DNA of 64,000 nt from Arthrobacter rhombi (lineage in GTDB: Bacteria > Actinomycetota > Actinomycetes > Actinomycetales > Micrococcaceae), in assembly GCF_900163545.1 (NCBI RefSeq), contig NZ_FUHW01000023.1:18470-82469 (forward strand), written 5' to 3'. The translations under genes and the position numbers were made by a program. Under the pieces are notes generated by a model that was not told the origin of the DNA, made no database searches, and saw only the letters and a program-made list of their open reading frames with translations. Below are positions 46,187 to 54,694 of this stretch, piece by piece. Numbering within the stretch: the first letter of the stretch is position 1; the number at the start of each line of letters is the position of its first letter.

Positions 46187-49100
46187 TTACAGCTCGGAGG
46201 CCGGCACTCCCACCCCGAACATCATCGGCGCGTCTTCGGCGGCCTTCTTCTTCGCCCCAGGCTCCGAAGACTCGAGCTTGGCGACGTGACTCGTTCCTGC
46301 CTCAGGGGACGACGACGTGGCCTCCACCCGTTCGATCGGCATATTCGCGCCGCCCTGGGCGCTGGATGCCGCCCGACTGCGCCGCGGACGGCGGGCCGGG
46401 GTACTGGCCACCGGTTGTGCTGCCGGTGCCGGTGTCAGTTGTGCTGCCGGTGCCGAATCAACGGCAGGTGCCGGCGGCTGTACGGCGGCCGGCTCACGAA
46501 CCGGCTCCGGTGCTGCGCCGAAGGCAGCACTCAAAGATTCCAACGTCAGATCAGGGGTCTGTGTTGGTGCCGTGGCCCGACGGCTCCGACGTGCCCGCGG
46601 CAGTCGGACGTCCTCGCCGGCGATGCTCACCACGGGGCCATCACGATCTACCTCGGTCTCCTGTGCGGCATCGCTGCTTCCGGCGTTGCCGGCCTGCGGG
46701 CGTTCCTCCGGCTGGTGGGAGCTGGAGGCCGCGGGGCCACCGGTGGTGCTGGCACTGCCGGCGGTTTCGACCGTCTGCTCCCCCGACCCGCTGGTAGGCG
46801 ACATCTCGGCCGAACCGGCACGGCCGCGGCCGCGTGAGCGGCCCCGTCCACGGCGACGCGATCCGCTCTCGGAGCCGTCTTGAGCCTCAACGGGTGCCGT
46901 CTCGCCGTGGCTGGAAGCACCGGCGTCGTTCCCGTCGCGCTGCTTGGTTCCCCCGGTCTGCTCATGCGAGGCCTGGGTAGCGGCGGCGATGGAAGCCAAA
47001 GCGGCCCGGGTCGTTTCGGCCTTGGCTTCCGCCTCGGGGTCATGCTTCTTCGGTTCGGGCGCCGAGGGCTCGGTGGCCTGATCGGTGACCTGATCCCCGC
47101 CCTTGCCGTGACGGTTGCCGCGCTGTTTGCGGTCGTTCCGCTTCTGGTTGTGCTGTTCGCTCTGCTGGCTCGTGGACCGACGGTGTTCCACGGGCTCGTC
47201 ATGGGTGACGACTCCGCGACCGTTGCAGGCTTCACAGTTTTCGCTGAAGACCTCCAAGAGTCCGGTGCCCATCCGTTTGCGGGTCATCTGCACCAGCCCC
47301 AGGGAGGTGACTTCGGCGACCTGGTGCTTGGTCCGATCCCGGCCCAGGCATTCCACGAGCCGACGCAGGACCAGGTCCCGGTTGGCTTCGAGAACCATGT
47401 CGATGAAGTCGATGACGATGATCCCGCCGATATCTCGCAGCCGCAGCTGGCGGACGATTTCTTCGGCGGCTTCGAGGTTGTTCTTGGTGACCGTTTCCTC
47501 GAGGTTTCCGCCGCTGCCGGTGAACTTGCCGGTGTTCACGTCCACCACGGTCATGGCTTCGGTCCGGTCGATGACCAGCGAACCACCCGAGGGAAGGAAG
47601 ACCTTGCGGTCCAGGGCCTTGTGGATCTGTTCCTCGAGTCGGCGGGCGGTGAAGATGTCCTCATCGCTCGTCCACTTCTCCAACCGGTCCAGCAGGTCAG
47701 GCGCCACATAGGTGACGTAGGCCTCGATGGTGTCCCAGGCGTGTTCTCCCGAGACGATCAGCTTGGAGAAGTCTTCGTTGAAGACGTCGCGGACGACCTT
47801 GATGGTCAGGTCAGGTTCCGCGTACAACAGTTCGGGCGGGGTGGTCTTCGTCGACGTGGACTTCGCCTCGATTTCTTCCCACTGGGCGCGCAGGCGGTTG
47901 ATGTCGTTCATCAGCTCCTGCTCGCTGGCCCCCTCCGCGGCGGTGCGTACGATGACGCCGGCGTTTTGCGGCAGGTGATCCTTGAGGATCTTCTTCAGCC
48001 GGTTGCGTTCGACGTCGGGCAGCTTCCGGGAGATGCCGGTCATCGACCCCCCGGGGACATACACCAGGTAGCGCCCTGGCAGCGAGATCTGGCTGGTCAG
48101 CCGGGCCCCCTTATGACCCACCGGATCCTTGGTGACCTGCACCAGCACCGGGTCCCCTGACTTCAGGGCATGTTCAATACGCCGTGGCTGGCCTTCGAGC
48201 CCTGCCACATCCCAGTTGACCTCACCGGCATAGAGCACGGCGTTGCGACCCCGTCCAATATCAATGAAGGCTGCCTCCATGGACGGCAGGACGTTCTGGA
48301 CCTTGCCCACGTAGACGTTGCCGATGAGCGAATCCTGCTGGGTTTTGGAGACGAAGTGCTCTGCCAGAACACCATCTTCCAGCACCCCGATCTGGATGCG
48401 CTCGTCGCGCTGGCGGACGACCATCTGACGGTCCACCGATTCGCGGCGGGCCAGGAACTCCGCCTCGGTGATCACGTGGCGGCGACGACCGGAATCCCGG
48501 GAATCACGGCGACGCTGGCGTTTGGCCTCGAGCCGGGTGGAGCCCTTGACGCTGGTGACCTTATTCGACGGGGCCGGGTCGGCGGCGGCGCGGGGACCGC
48601 GCACGCGGGTCACGGTGTTGGGCGGATCGTCATCGTTGCCGCCGGTCAGTTCCAGGTCCGCGTCACCGCGGCGACGCCGCCGGCGGCGTCGCGAGCTGGA
48701 TCCCGACTCGTCACTGGTTTCCTCGGAGTCGGCGCGCTCCTCCCGGTTCGGTGCTTCCTCGCGGGAACGCGACCGGTTGCGGCGGCTGGAACGGTTGCCC
48801 GTACCCGCATCCTGCCCGTCCTCGGAGGAACCTTCCTCGGTGGCCCGGGTACCGGGGGCAACTGCTGCCAGGTCGGGGGCCTGGAAGAGGACGGAGATCG
48901 CCGAGTCGGGGACAGCAAACGGGTCTGCGGTCGTGGCCGGCGCGGTTTCATCGGCGGCGGGGTTTTCCGTCACAGCCTCGGGCACGGTATCTGCTGCTGC
49001 CGGGCTATCGGCCTCTTCGGCGGCGGGGGTGGCTTTCGTGCTGGTGGCGCCTGCCCGGGACTTGCGGGCCGGGGCCTTGCGGGTCCGGGTGGTCTTGGCC

Positions 49101-49591
49101 GGGGCTTCGGCGGCGTCGGGGGTCTGCCCCGCGCCGTCGAGATCCGTGGTGCTGGCGGCTTCGGGCGTGTCTGCGGTGACAGCGGTCGCCGCTGAGGTGC
49201 CTGCCGGTTTGCGGGTCCGCGGTGCGCGGGCCGGCTTCTGGGGCAGTTCTTCCGTCTCGGCCGTTTCGGAGGCCTGCTCCGTGCTGGCCGCAGCGGCGGC
49301 AGGTTTCCGGGTCCGTGGTGCACGGGCCGTCTTCTTGGCCGGTGCGGCCGCGGTCTTTTCGGGCTCGGCTGCGGTTTCAGCAGCTGCCGGGTCCGCGGCA
49401 GCAACCGTTGCGGCGACTTCTTCGGTGGCCGGGGCGGCAGCGGCCGCCGGTTTACGGGTCGTGGCGCGTTTGCGTGGCGCCCGCTTGGCTGGTGCCGCTG
49501 TCTGGGGTGCTTCGATACTCTCGGCGGCGTCGTCATTCAACGGGAGGGACGATTGTGCCGGCCCATTCTGCTCTTCGTTCGTTGCTTCCAT
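46187..49591 (-). CDS. rne: Ribonuclease E/G with long disordered arms
   Basis: A 1134-residue endoribonuclease that starts mRNA decay and trims rRNA/tRNA. The catalytic core (about residues 390-800) has the S1 domain (IGNVYVGKVQNVLPSMEAAF in part), the metal-site motifs TVVDVNTGKF and IIVIDFIDM, and the Zn-link CEACNGRG. The N-terminal 390 residues are low-complexity with repeated basic blocks (RAPRTRKPA twice, TTRKPAAAAA) between acidic Ala-rich linkers; the C-terminal 330 residues are also disordered with an RRRGRGRSRGRGR patch. Such arms bind RNA and partner enzymes. AGGAG lies 12 bases before the ATG. Confidence 0.95.
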   Translation of the reverse strand: MEATNEEQNGPAQSSLPLNDDAAESIEAPQTAAPAKRAPRKRATTRKPAAAAAPATEEVAATVAAADPAAAETAAEPEKTAAAPAKKTARAPRTRKPAAAAASTEQASETAETEELPQKPARAPRTRKPAGTSAATAVTADTPEAASTTDLDGAGQTPDAAEAPAKTTRTRKAPARKSRAGATSTKATPAAEEADSPAAADTVPEAVTENPAADETAPATTADPFAVPDSAISVLFQAPDLAAVAPGTRATEEGSSEDGQDAGTGNRSSRRNRSRSREEAPNREERADSEETSDESGSSSRRRRRRRRGDADLELTGGNDDDPPNTVTRVRGPRAAADPAPSNKVTSVKGSTRLEAKRQRRRDSRDSGRRRHVITEAEFLARRESVDRQMVVRQRDERIQIGVLEDGVLAEHFVSKTQQDSLIGNVYVGKVQNVLPSMEAAFIDIGRGRNAVLYAGEVNWDVAGLEGQPRRIEHALKSGDPVLVQVTKDPVGHKGARLTSQISLPGRYLVYVPGGSMTGISRKLPDVERNRLKKILKDHLPQNAGVIVRTAAEGASEQELMNDINRLRAQWEEIEAKSTSTKTTPPELLYAEPDLTIKVVRDVFNEDFSKLIVSGEHAWDTIEAYVTYVAPDLLDRLEKWTSDEDIFTARRLEEQIHKALDRKVFLPSGGSLVIDRTEAMTVVDVNTGKFTGSGGNLEETVTKNNLEAAEEIVRQLRLRDIGGIIVIDFIDMVLEANRDLVLRRLVECLGRDRTKHQVAEVTSLGLVQMTRKRMGTGLLEVFSENCEACNGRGVVTHDEPVEHRRSTSQQSEQHNQKRNDRKQRGNRHGKGGDQVTDQATEPSAPEPKKHDPEAEAKAETTRAALASIAAATQASHEQTGGTKQRDGNDAGASSHGETAPVEAQDGSESGSRRRGRGRSRGRGRAGSAEMSPTSGSGEQTVETAGSASTTGGPAASSSHQPEERPQAGNAGSSDAAQETEVDRDGPVVSIAGEDVRLPRARRSRRATAPTQTPDLTLESLSAAFGAAPEPVREPAAVQPPAPAVDSAPAAQLTPAPAAQPVASTPARRPRRSRAASSAQGGANMPIERVEATSSSPEAGTSHVAKLESSEPGAKKKAAEDAPMMFGVGVPASEL

Positions 49592-49959
49592 GAAAGGCCA
49601 TGCTCCTAGCCGGAGTACCCTCCACAGCCGGGACGCCGGCGATCGGTTCGGGAACCGCGGCCTCGTCGGCCATCCGATCCCCGGAAGTCAGTTTTCTTAT
49701 CTCCCGAGGTGCACCAACGTCGGCGGGTGCGGCGGCCCGGGAAACCAACCCAGTTCCCCGGGCGAGCCGCTTTCTGTTGCGGCGACCGTCCGCGGTTTTC
49801 ATCCGCCGGCATCGTGGTCGATGCCTACGGTGATCCATCGCGTGAGGGCCCGGAATCCTGTGGTTGGGCTGGAAGCAAACTGTGGATTCACCACCAACCA
49901 ACGCCATTGTCTCATACGCGTTCAATCATGAGCCGGTCGCCACGTTCTCTACCGAAGGA
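49592..49959 (-). other. 368-base gap between prfC and rne
   Basis: No gene is visible. The part next to rne is GC-rich and contains several short inverted repeats, so it could be a structured 5' leader of rne. No convincing promoter pair was picked out. Confidence 0.35.
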
Positions 49960-51570
49960 TCAGACGGACGCGTCCTGGTTGACCCCGATCTGCGTCAGCG
50001 GGAGGTCCGGGTAGTTCTTGGCTACCCGGCGCAGCGCCCACACATCGTTGAACAACGCCAAATATTCGCCATCCGAACGGATGATCACCTCGACCCCCCG
50101 AACCGGGGCGAGCGTCGTCATGGCTTCCTTGGTGGTCAGCCGTGCCAAGGAGTATCCGAGGGTCTCCATCCGCATGGGGGCGTTGAAGTCTTGGGCCATC
50201 CTGTCCTGGACCACCTCGAACTGCATGGGTCCGACGGCGGCCAGAACGGGGGCCTGGTCTCCGCGCCGGTCCGAACGCAGGACCTGGATGATGCCTTCGT
50301 GTTCGAGCTGGTCGATGCCGCGGCGGAATTGCTTATAGCGGCTGGGATCCTTCGCGTGGGCGACGCGGAAATGTTCGGGGCTGAAATAGGGAATGGGCGG
50401 ATAGGTCACCGGGGTGTCCTCATAGAGGCTGTCTCCGACCCGAAGCGCCGAGGCGTTGACCAGCCCGACCACGTCTCCCGGCCAGGCCTGGTCGATCACT
50501 TCGCGGTCCCTGCCGAACAGGTGTTGGGCATATTTGGTGGCGAACGGCTTACCGGTGTTGGCGTGGGTGACCACCATGCCGCGTTCGAAGATTCCCGAGC
50601 AGACACGGATGAAGGCCACATGGTCGCGGTGGGCCTGGTTCATGCCGGCCTGGACCTTGAAGACGAAGCCGGAGAAGGGGGCATCGACCGGACGGACTTC
50701 CCCGTCTGCGTCGGCGCGCGGTGCGGCCGAGGGGGCCAAATCCACCAGGGCGTCCAGGATCTGACGGACCCCGAAGTTCTGTGCGGCCGAAGAATAGAGC
50801 ACCGGGGTTGCGGTGCCGGCATGGAAACCATCCAGGTCGAATTCTCCTGAGCTTTCCAGCAGCGAAGCCTCATCCAGGGCGTCGGACCACAGTTGCCCTT
50901 CGACGTCCTGGGCTTCCTCGGGGGTGAAATGTTCCTCCAGGGCCAAGGAGGCCCCACTGGAGTTACGGGTAAAGCGGACGTATTCGTTTTTCCGCAGATC
51001 CGCGACGCCGTGGAACTCTCCGGCAATGCCTACCGCCCAGGTCAAGGGCATGGGCCGCAATCCGGTCCGTTCGGTGATCTCGTCCATCAACTCCAGGGAT
51101 TCCAGCCCGGGGCGGTCCCATTTGTTGATCACGGTGATAATCGGCAGGTTCCGTTGCCGGCACACCTCGAAGAGCTTCATGGTCTGGACTTCCAGCCCCT
51201 TGCCCGCATCGATCAGCATCACCGCGCAGTCCACGGCAGCCAGCACCCGGTAGGTGTCTTCCGAAAAGTCAGCGTGGCCCGGAGTGTCGACCAGGTTGAT
51301 CACGGTGTCACGGTATTCGAACTGCAAGGCGGTGGAGCTGATCGAAATACCGCGATCCTTCTCCATTTGCATCCAGTCGGAGACGGTGTCTTTGCGGTTG
51401 GATTTGCCGTTGGTTGCCCCGGCGGTGCCGATCACCCGTGCATGGAGTGCCAGCGCTTCGGTGAGGGTGGATTTGCCCGCATCGGGGTGCGAGATCACCG
51501 CAAAGGTACGACGACGGGAGGACTGGTCGATGATCTGGGGATCAGCGGCCTTGGCGGGAATCTGCGACAC
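49960..51570 (-). CDS. prfC: Peptide chain release factor 3
   Basis: A 536-residue translational GTPase that removes RF1/RF2 from the ribosome after termination. The G domain has SHPDAGKSTLTEAL, DTPGHADFSEDTYRVL and VINKWDRPG, and the family-specific KSNRKDTVSDWMQMEKDRGIS region follows in part. Domains II and III contain the ARADADGEVRPVDAPF and GPMQFEVVQDRM motifs. The start is GTG with AAAGAAG upstream. RF3 is patchily distributed; it stands between the VKOR-family gene and rne here. Confidence 0.95.
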   Translation of the reverse strand: MSQIPAKAADPQIIDQSSRRRTFAVISHPDAGKSTLTEALALHARVIGTAGATNGKSNRKDTVSDWMQMEKDRGISISSTALQFEYRDTVINLVDTPGHADFSEDTYRVLAAVDCAVMLIDAGKGLEVQTMKLFEVCRQRNLPIITVINKWDRPGLESLELMDEITERTGLRPMPLTWAVGIAGEFHGVADLRKNEYVRFTRNSSGASLALEEHFTPEEAQDVEGQLWSDALDEASLLESSGEFDLDGFHAGTATPVLYSSAAQNFGVRQILDALVDLAPSAAPRADADGEVRPVDAPFSGFVFKVQAGMNQAHRDHVAFIRVCSGIFERGMVVTHANTGKPFATKYAQHLFGRDREVIDQAWPGDVVGLVNASALRVGDSLYEDTPVTYPPIPYFSPEHFRVAHAKDPSRYKQFRRGIDQLEHEGIIQVLRSDRRGDQAPVLAAVGPMQFEVVQDRMAQDFNAPMRMETLGYSLARLTTKEAMTTLAPVRGVEVIIRSDGEYLALFNDVWALRRVAKNYPDLPLTQIGVNQDASV

Positions 51571-51690
51571 TACACTTCTTTCACGTTGGAGAACTCTGCC
51601 AGTCTACCGTCCGTGGCGTGGCCTCCGGGCCCTAGAATCGAAGTGGATGGCGGCAATCGCCACGACACCGACAGACCCGAGGAGCCCCGC

Positions 51691-52338
51691 GTGGCCCAGC
51701 ATGCCCCCAGTAGGAACCAGCCGGACGGCACCTCGATCCGGCCAGCCCGCGAGGATCTTCCCGGCTACGCCAAGACCCCCATTTTCGGGTGGATCCTGGC
51801 CATCACCGGTTTCGTCAGCTGGATCGCCTCCTCGGCGTTGACGCTTGAACGGCTGGAAATCTACAAGAACCCGGACTACGTCACCTCCTGCGATATGAAC
51901 CCTTTCGTATCCTGCGGAAGTGTCATGCGCACGGCACAGGCGGCCCTCTTCGGCTTCCCCAACCCGCTGATTGGTGTTGCCGGATTCGCGGTGCTGACCG
52001 CGATCGGCATCACCCTCATCGCCGGGGCCACACTGCCGCGCTGGTACTTCGTGGGCCTGCAGATCGGCGTCACGCTGGCCATGGCCATGATCGGCTGGCT
52101 GTGGTTCCAGGCCCTCTACGTCATCGGGATCCTCTGCCCCTACTGCATGGTCGTCTGGGCCATGATGATCGTCGTGTTCACCTACACGACCGCCCGGAAC
52201 ATCAGCCACGGGGTTATTCCGGCACCCGCCGGTGTGCGGAAGTTCCTGGCGGAATGGCATTGGGTGATCGTCTCGCTGATCGTCCTGCTCTGTGCCGGGT
52301 CCATCCTGATCACTTTCGCCAAGGTGTTCTTCGGCTAG
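51691..52338 (+). CDS. Vitamin K epoxide reductase family membrane protein
   Basis: A 215-residue protein with five membrane segments that oxidises periplasmic thiol partners (DsbA-like) and passes electrons to menaquinone. The loop cysteines are in TSCDMNPFVSCGSVM, and the quinone-site pair is GILCPYCMVVW. The start is GTG at 51691 with GAGGAG seven bases upstream. It is the only plus-strand gene between prfC and ndk, head-to-head with prfC, and no DsbA partner is adjacent. Confidence 0.9.
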   Translation: MAQHAPSRNQPDGTSIRPAREDLPGYAKTPIFGWILAITGFVSWIASSALTLERLEIYKNPDYVTSCDMNPFVSCGSVMRTAQAALFGFPNPLIGVAGFAVLTAIGITLIAGATLPRWYFVGLQIGVTLAMAMIGWLWFQALYVIGILCPYCMVVWAMMIVVFTYTTARNISHGVIPAPAGVRKFLAEWHWVIVSLIVLLCAGSILITFAKVFFG

Positions 52339-52362
52339 AACGAACCCTTGCCGCGAACGACG

Positions 52363-52399
52363 TCGGCCGCCGCTCCCCTGGACGGGGGGCGGCGGCCGA
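52363..52399. terminator. Bidirectional terminator between the VKOR gene and ndk
   Basis: TCGGCCGCCGCTCCCC (52363-52378) pairs with GGGGGGCGGCGGCCGA (52384-52399) almost perfectly, with TTCT following. It separates converging genes. Confidence 0.75.
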
Positions 52400-52422
52400 T
52401 TCTGCGGGGGCACTGGTTCGGG

Positions 52423-52839
52423 CTAGGAGAACCAGATCCCGATTTCGCGTTCTGCCGACTCGACCGAGTCGGACCCGTGCACCAGGTTCTGCTGGACCTT
52501 CAGGCCCCAGTCGCGGCCGAGGTCACCACGGATGGTGCCGGGGGCAGCTGCGGTCGGCTCGGTGGCGCCGGCCAGTGAGCGGAAGCCTTCGATGACGCGT
52601 TCGCCTTCGAAGATGGCGGCGACGACCGAGCCGGAGAGCATGAATTCCACGAGCGGCTCGTAGAACGGCTTGCCGACGTGCTCTTCATAATGAGCCTCGA
52701 GGATCTCGCGGGTGGCCTGGACCTGCTTCAATTCGACCAGGCGGTAGCCCTTGGCCTCGACACGGGCCAAGATGGTGCCGGTCAGCTGGCGCTTCACGCC
52801 ATCGGGCTTGACCAGGACGAGGGTGCGTTCTGTGGACAC
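52423..52839 (-). CDS. ndk: Nucleoside-diphosphate kinase
   Basis: A 138-residue enzyme equilibrating NDPs and NTPs with ATP. KPDGVKRQL and the active-site histidine His121 in NLVHGSDS are diagnostic. The start is GTG with AAGGAG upstream. It is last in the ileS-folC-DUF4233-ndk series. Confidence 0.98.
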   Translation of the reverse strand: MSTERTLVLVKPDGVKRQLTGTILARVEAKGYRLVELKQVQATREILEAHYEEHVGKPFYEPLVEFMLSGSVVAAIFEGERVIEGFRSLAGATEPTAAAPGTIRGDLGRDWGLKVQQNLVHGSDSVESAEREIGIWFS

Positions 52840-52878
52840 GGAGGTGCTCCTTCTGTGGTGCGGGGATCTATGACCAGT

Positions 52879-53325
52879 CTAGTGGTCGGTTTCGGGCTCG
52901 GGGTTCGCGGCTTCCCATTCGGCTTGCAGCCGGTCCCGTTCGGCGTTCTCCAGGTCGATGGACCTGCCCTTGGTGACGGCATACCACCAGCACAAGGCGA
53001 ACAGGACCCCGATGAAGAACATGGAGGCATCCACGAACCCGAGCAGGATCAGCAGGATCTGGACGATCCATCCGATCCAGTAGCCCAGGGGTTTGTTCAG
53101 GAAAGCGCACGCAATAATGCACACGGCCATGATCCACCCACCGGTCAAAAAGATCAGCAGGGGGTCGATCGTGTCCCGGTAGAGGCCGAAGACGGCCAGC
53201 GTCGCGAACAGGGCGACGCCGGCTTCGAGCACCAGAACGGTGGAGGCAAAGAGCACCCGTGTCGAGCGGCGCTTCTTTTTCATCCCGGGGCGCCAGGCGC
53301 GTTGGGCTTTGGTCATGCGTGCCAT
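52879..53325 (-). CDS. DUF4233 family membrane protein
   Basis: A 148-residue protein with a basic N-terminus and four membrane segments (STVLVLEAGVALFATLAVF, FLTGGWIMAVCIIACAFL, WIGWIVQILLILLGF, MFFIGVLFALCWWYA). The folC-DUF4233-ndk order is conserved in actinobacteria. Function unknown. The gene starts 7 bases after folC ends. Confidence 0.88.
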   Translation of the reverse strand: MARMTKAQRAWRPGMKKKRRSTRVLFASTVLVLEAGVALFATLAVFGLYRDTIDPLLIFLTGGWIMAVCIIACAFLNKPLGYWIGWIVQILLILLGFVDASMFFIGVLFALCWWYAVTKGRSIDLENAERDRLQAEWEAANPEPETDH

Positions 53326-53332
53326 GTTCTGC

Positions 53333-54694
53333 TTACTTTCCTAACAGGGTGCGTGCTTCGCCCACGACGGTAATCGATCCGGTGATCAGGACGCCACCGG
53401 TGAGGTCCTCGGTGGCTTCGGCGTGGCCGATCGCCCATTCCAAGGCATCGTCGAGACGATCGCTGACGTGGATGTCCTGGTCATTGAACCCGGCCTTCAA
53501 GGCCAGTTCGCCCAGTTCGGCGGCCGGGATGGACCGGGGGGACGTGGACTGGGTGAGGCAGATGCCGTGGACGAGGTCCCCGTACTGGACGTACAGCTCA
53601 TCGAGCATCGCCCGTGCATCTTTTTCCTGCAGGATCCCCACGACGAGTACGAGGGCACTGAAATCGAAGGCCTCCTTCACCGCCTGTGCCGAGACGGCCA
53701 GACCCGCGGGGTTATGTCCGGCGTCGACCAGGACGGTGGGGGCCGAGCGCACCAGTTCGAGCCGGCCGGGGCTGGACACATTGGCGAACGCCATCCGGAC
53801 CAGGTCTTCCTCCAGTGCCTGCTCCCCGCCGCCGAGGAAGGCCTCCATCGCGGCCACTGCCACGGCCGCGTTCTGGCCCTGATGGGCTCCGTGTAGGGGC
53901 AGGGCCAGATCTTCATACCGTCCGGCAATGCCCTGGATGGTCAGTGCCTGTCCGCCGACGGCCAGCCGGCGGGACTCCACACCAAATTCCACGCCTTCGA
54001 AACGGAAGGGGACCTCGAGTTCGCGGGCCCTTTCAAGCAGCACCTGGGCCGCCTCGGGTTCCTGGGCCGAGGAGATCAGGAAGCCGCCGGGCTTGATGAT
54101 GCCGGCCTTTTCCAGGGCGATGTCGTGGACGGTGTCCCCGAGCAGGTCGGTGTGGTCCAGGGAAATCGGGGTCACCACCGAAACCTGTCCGTCGCCGACA
54201 TTGGTGGCATCGGTGATGCCCCCCAGGCCCACCTCGATCACGGCGACGTCCACGGGTGCGTCGGCGAAGACCGCGAAGCACAGGATCGTCAATGCTTCGA
54301 AGTAGGTCAGCGGGTTCTCCCCCGCCTCCTCCAGTTCGGCGTCGACGATGGCCAAAAACGGGCGGATTTCATCCCAATTACGGACGAAGTCCTCATCGGA
54401 AACCGGTTCCCCGTCGATGCTGATGCGTTCGGTCACACTGGCCAGATGCGGGCTGGTGTACCTGCCGACCCGCAGGTCGTGGGCGAGGACCAGTTGTTCG
54501 ATGATCCGTGCGGTGGAGGTTTTACCGTTGGTTCCGGTGAGATGGATGATCGGCATGGCCCTGTTGGGCTCGCCGAGGACCTCCATGGCCCGGAACATCG
54601 GTTCCATCCGTGGTTCCATCTTATTTTCGGGCGCGCGGCCCAACAGCTCGGCATAGACGCTTTGGACCGAGAACTCGTCATGGTCGGGGCTCAT
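53333..54694 (-). CDS. folC: Dihydrofolate synthase / folylpolyglutamate synthase
   Basis: A 453-residue Mur-ligase-like enzyme adding glutamates to dihydropteroate and folates. The P-loop TGTNGKTST is at residues 53-61; VAVIEVGLGGITDATNV and PISLDHTDLLG follow; the C-terminal domain has LVDAGHNPAGL. The ATG abuts the ileS stop (TGAATG), showing coupling to ileS. Confidence 0.96.
   Translation of the reverse strand: MSPDHDEFSVQSVYAELLGRAPENKMEPRMEPMFRAMEVLGEPNRAMPIIHLTGTNGKTSTARIIEQLVLAHDLRVGRYTSPHLASVTERISIDGEPVSDEDFVRNWDEIRPFLAIVDAELEEAGENPLTYFEALTILCFAVFADAPVDVAVIEVGLGGITDATNVGDGQVSVVTPISLDHTDLLGDTVHDIALEKAGIIKPGGFLISSAQEPEAAQVLLERARELEVPFRFEGVEFGVESRRLAVGGQALTIQGIAGRYEDLALPLHGAHQGQNAAVAVAAMEAFLGGGEQALEEDLVRMAFANVSSPGRLELVRSAPTVLVDAGHNPAGLAVSAQAVKEAFDFSALVLVVGILQEKDARAMLDELYVQYGDLVHGICLTQSTSPRSIPAAELGELALKAGFNDQDIHVSDRLDDALEWAIGHAEATEDLTGGVLITGSITVVGEARTLLGK

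Noticed and set aside
46880..48160. A 426-residue plus-strand open frame
   Set aside because: It is entirely antisense to the rne catalytic core, has no ribosome-binding site and composition typical of a shadow frame.
50893..51690. N-terminal extension of the VKOR-family gene
   Set aside because: It is antisense to prfC; a GTG with GAGGAG at 51691 gives a protein of family-normal length.
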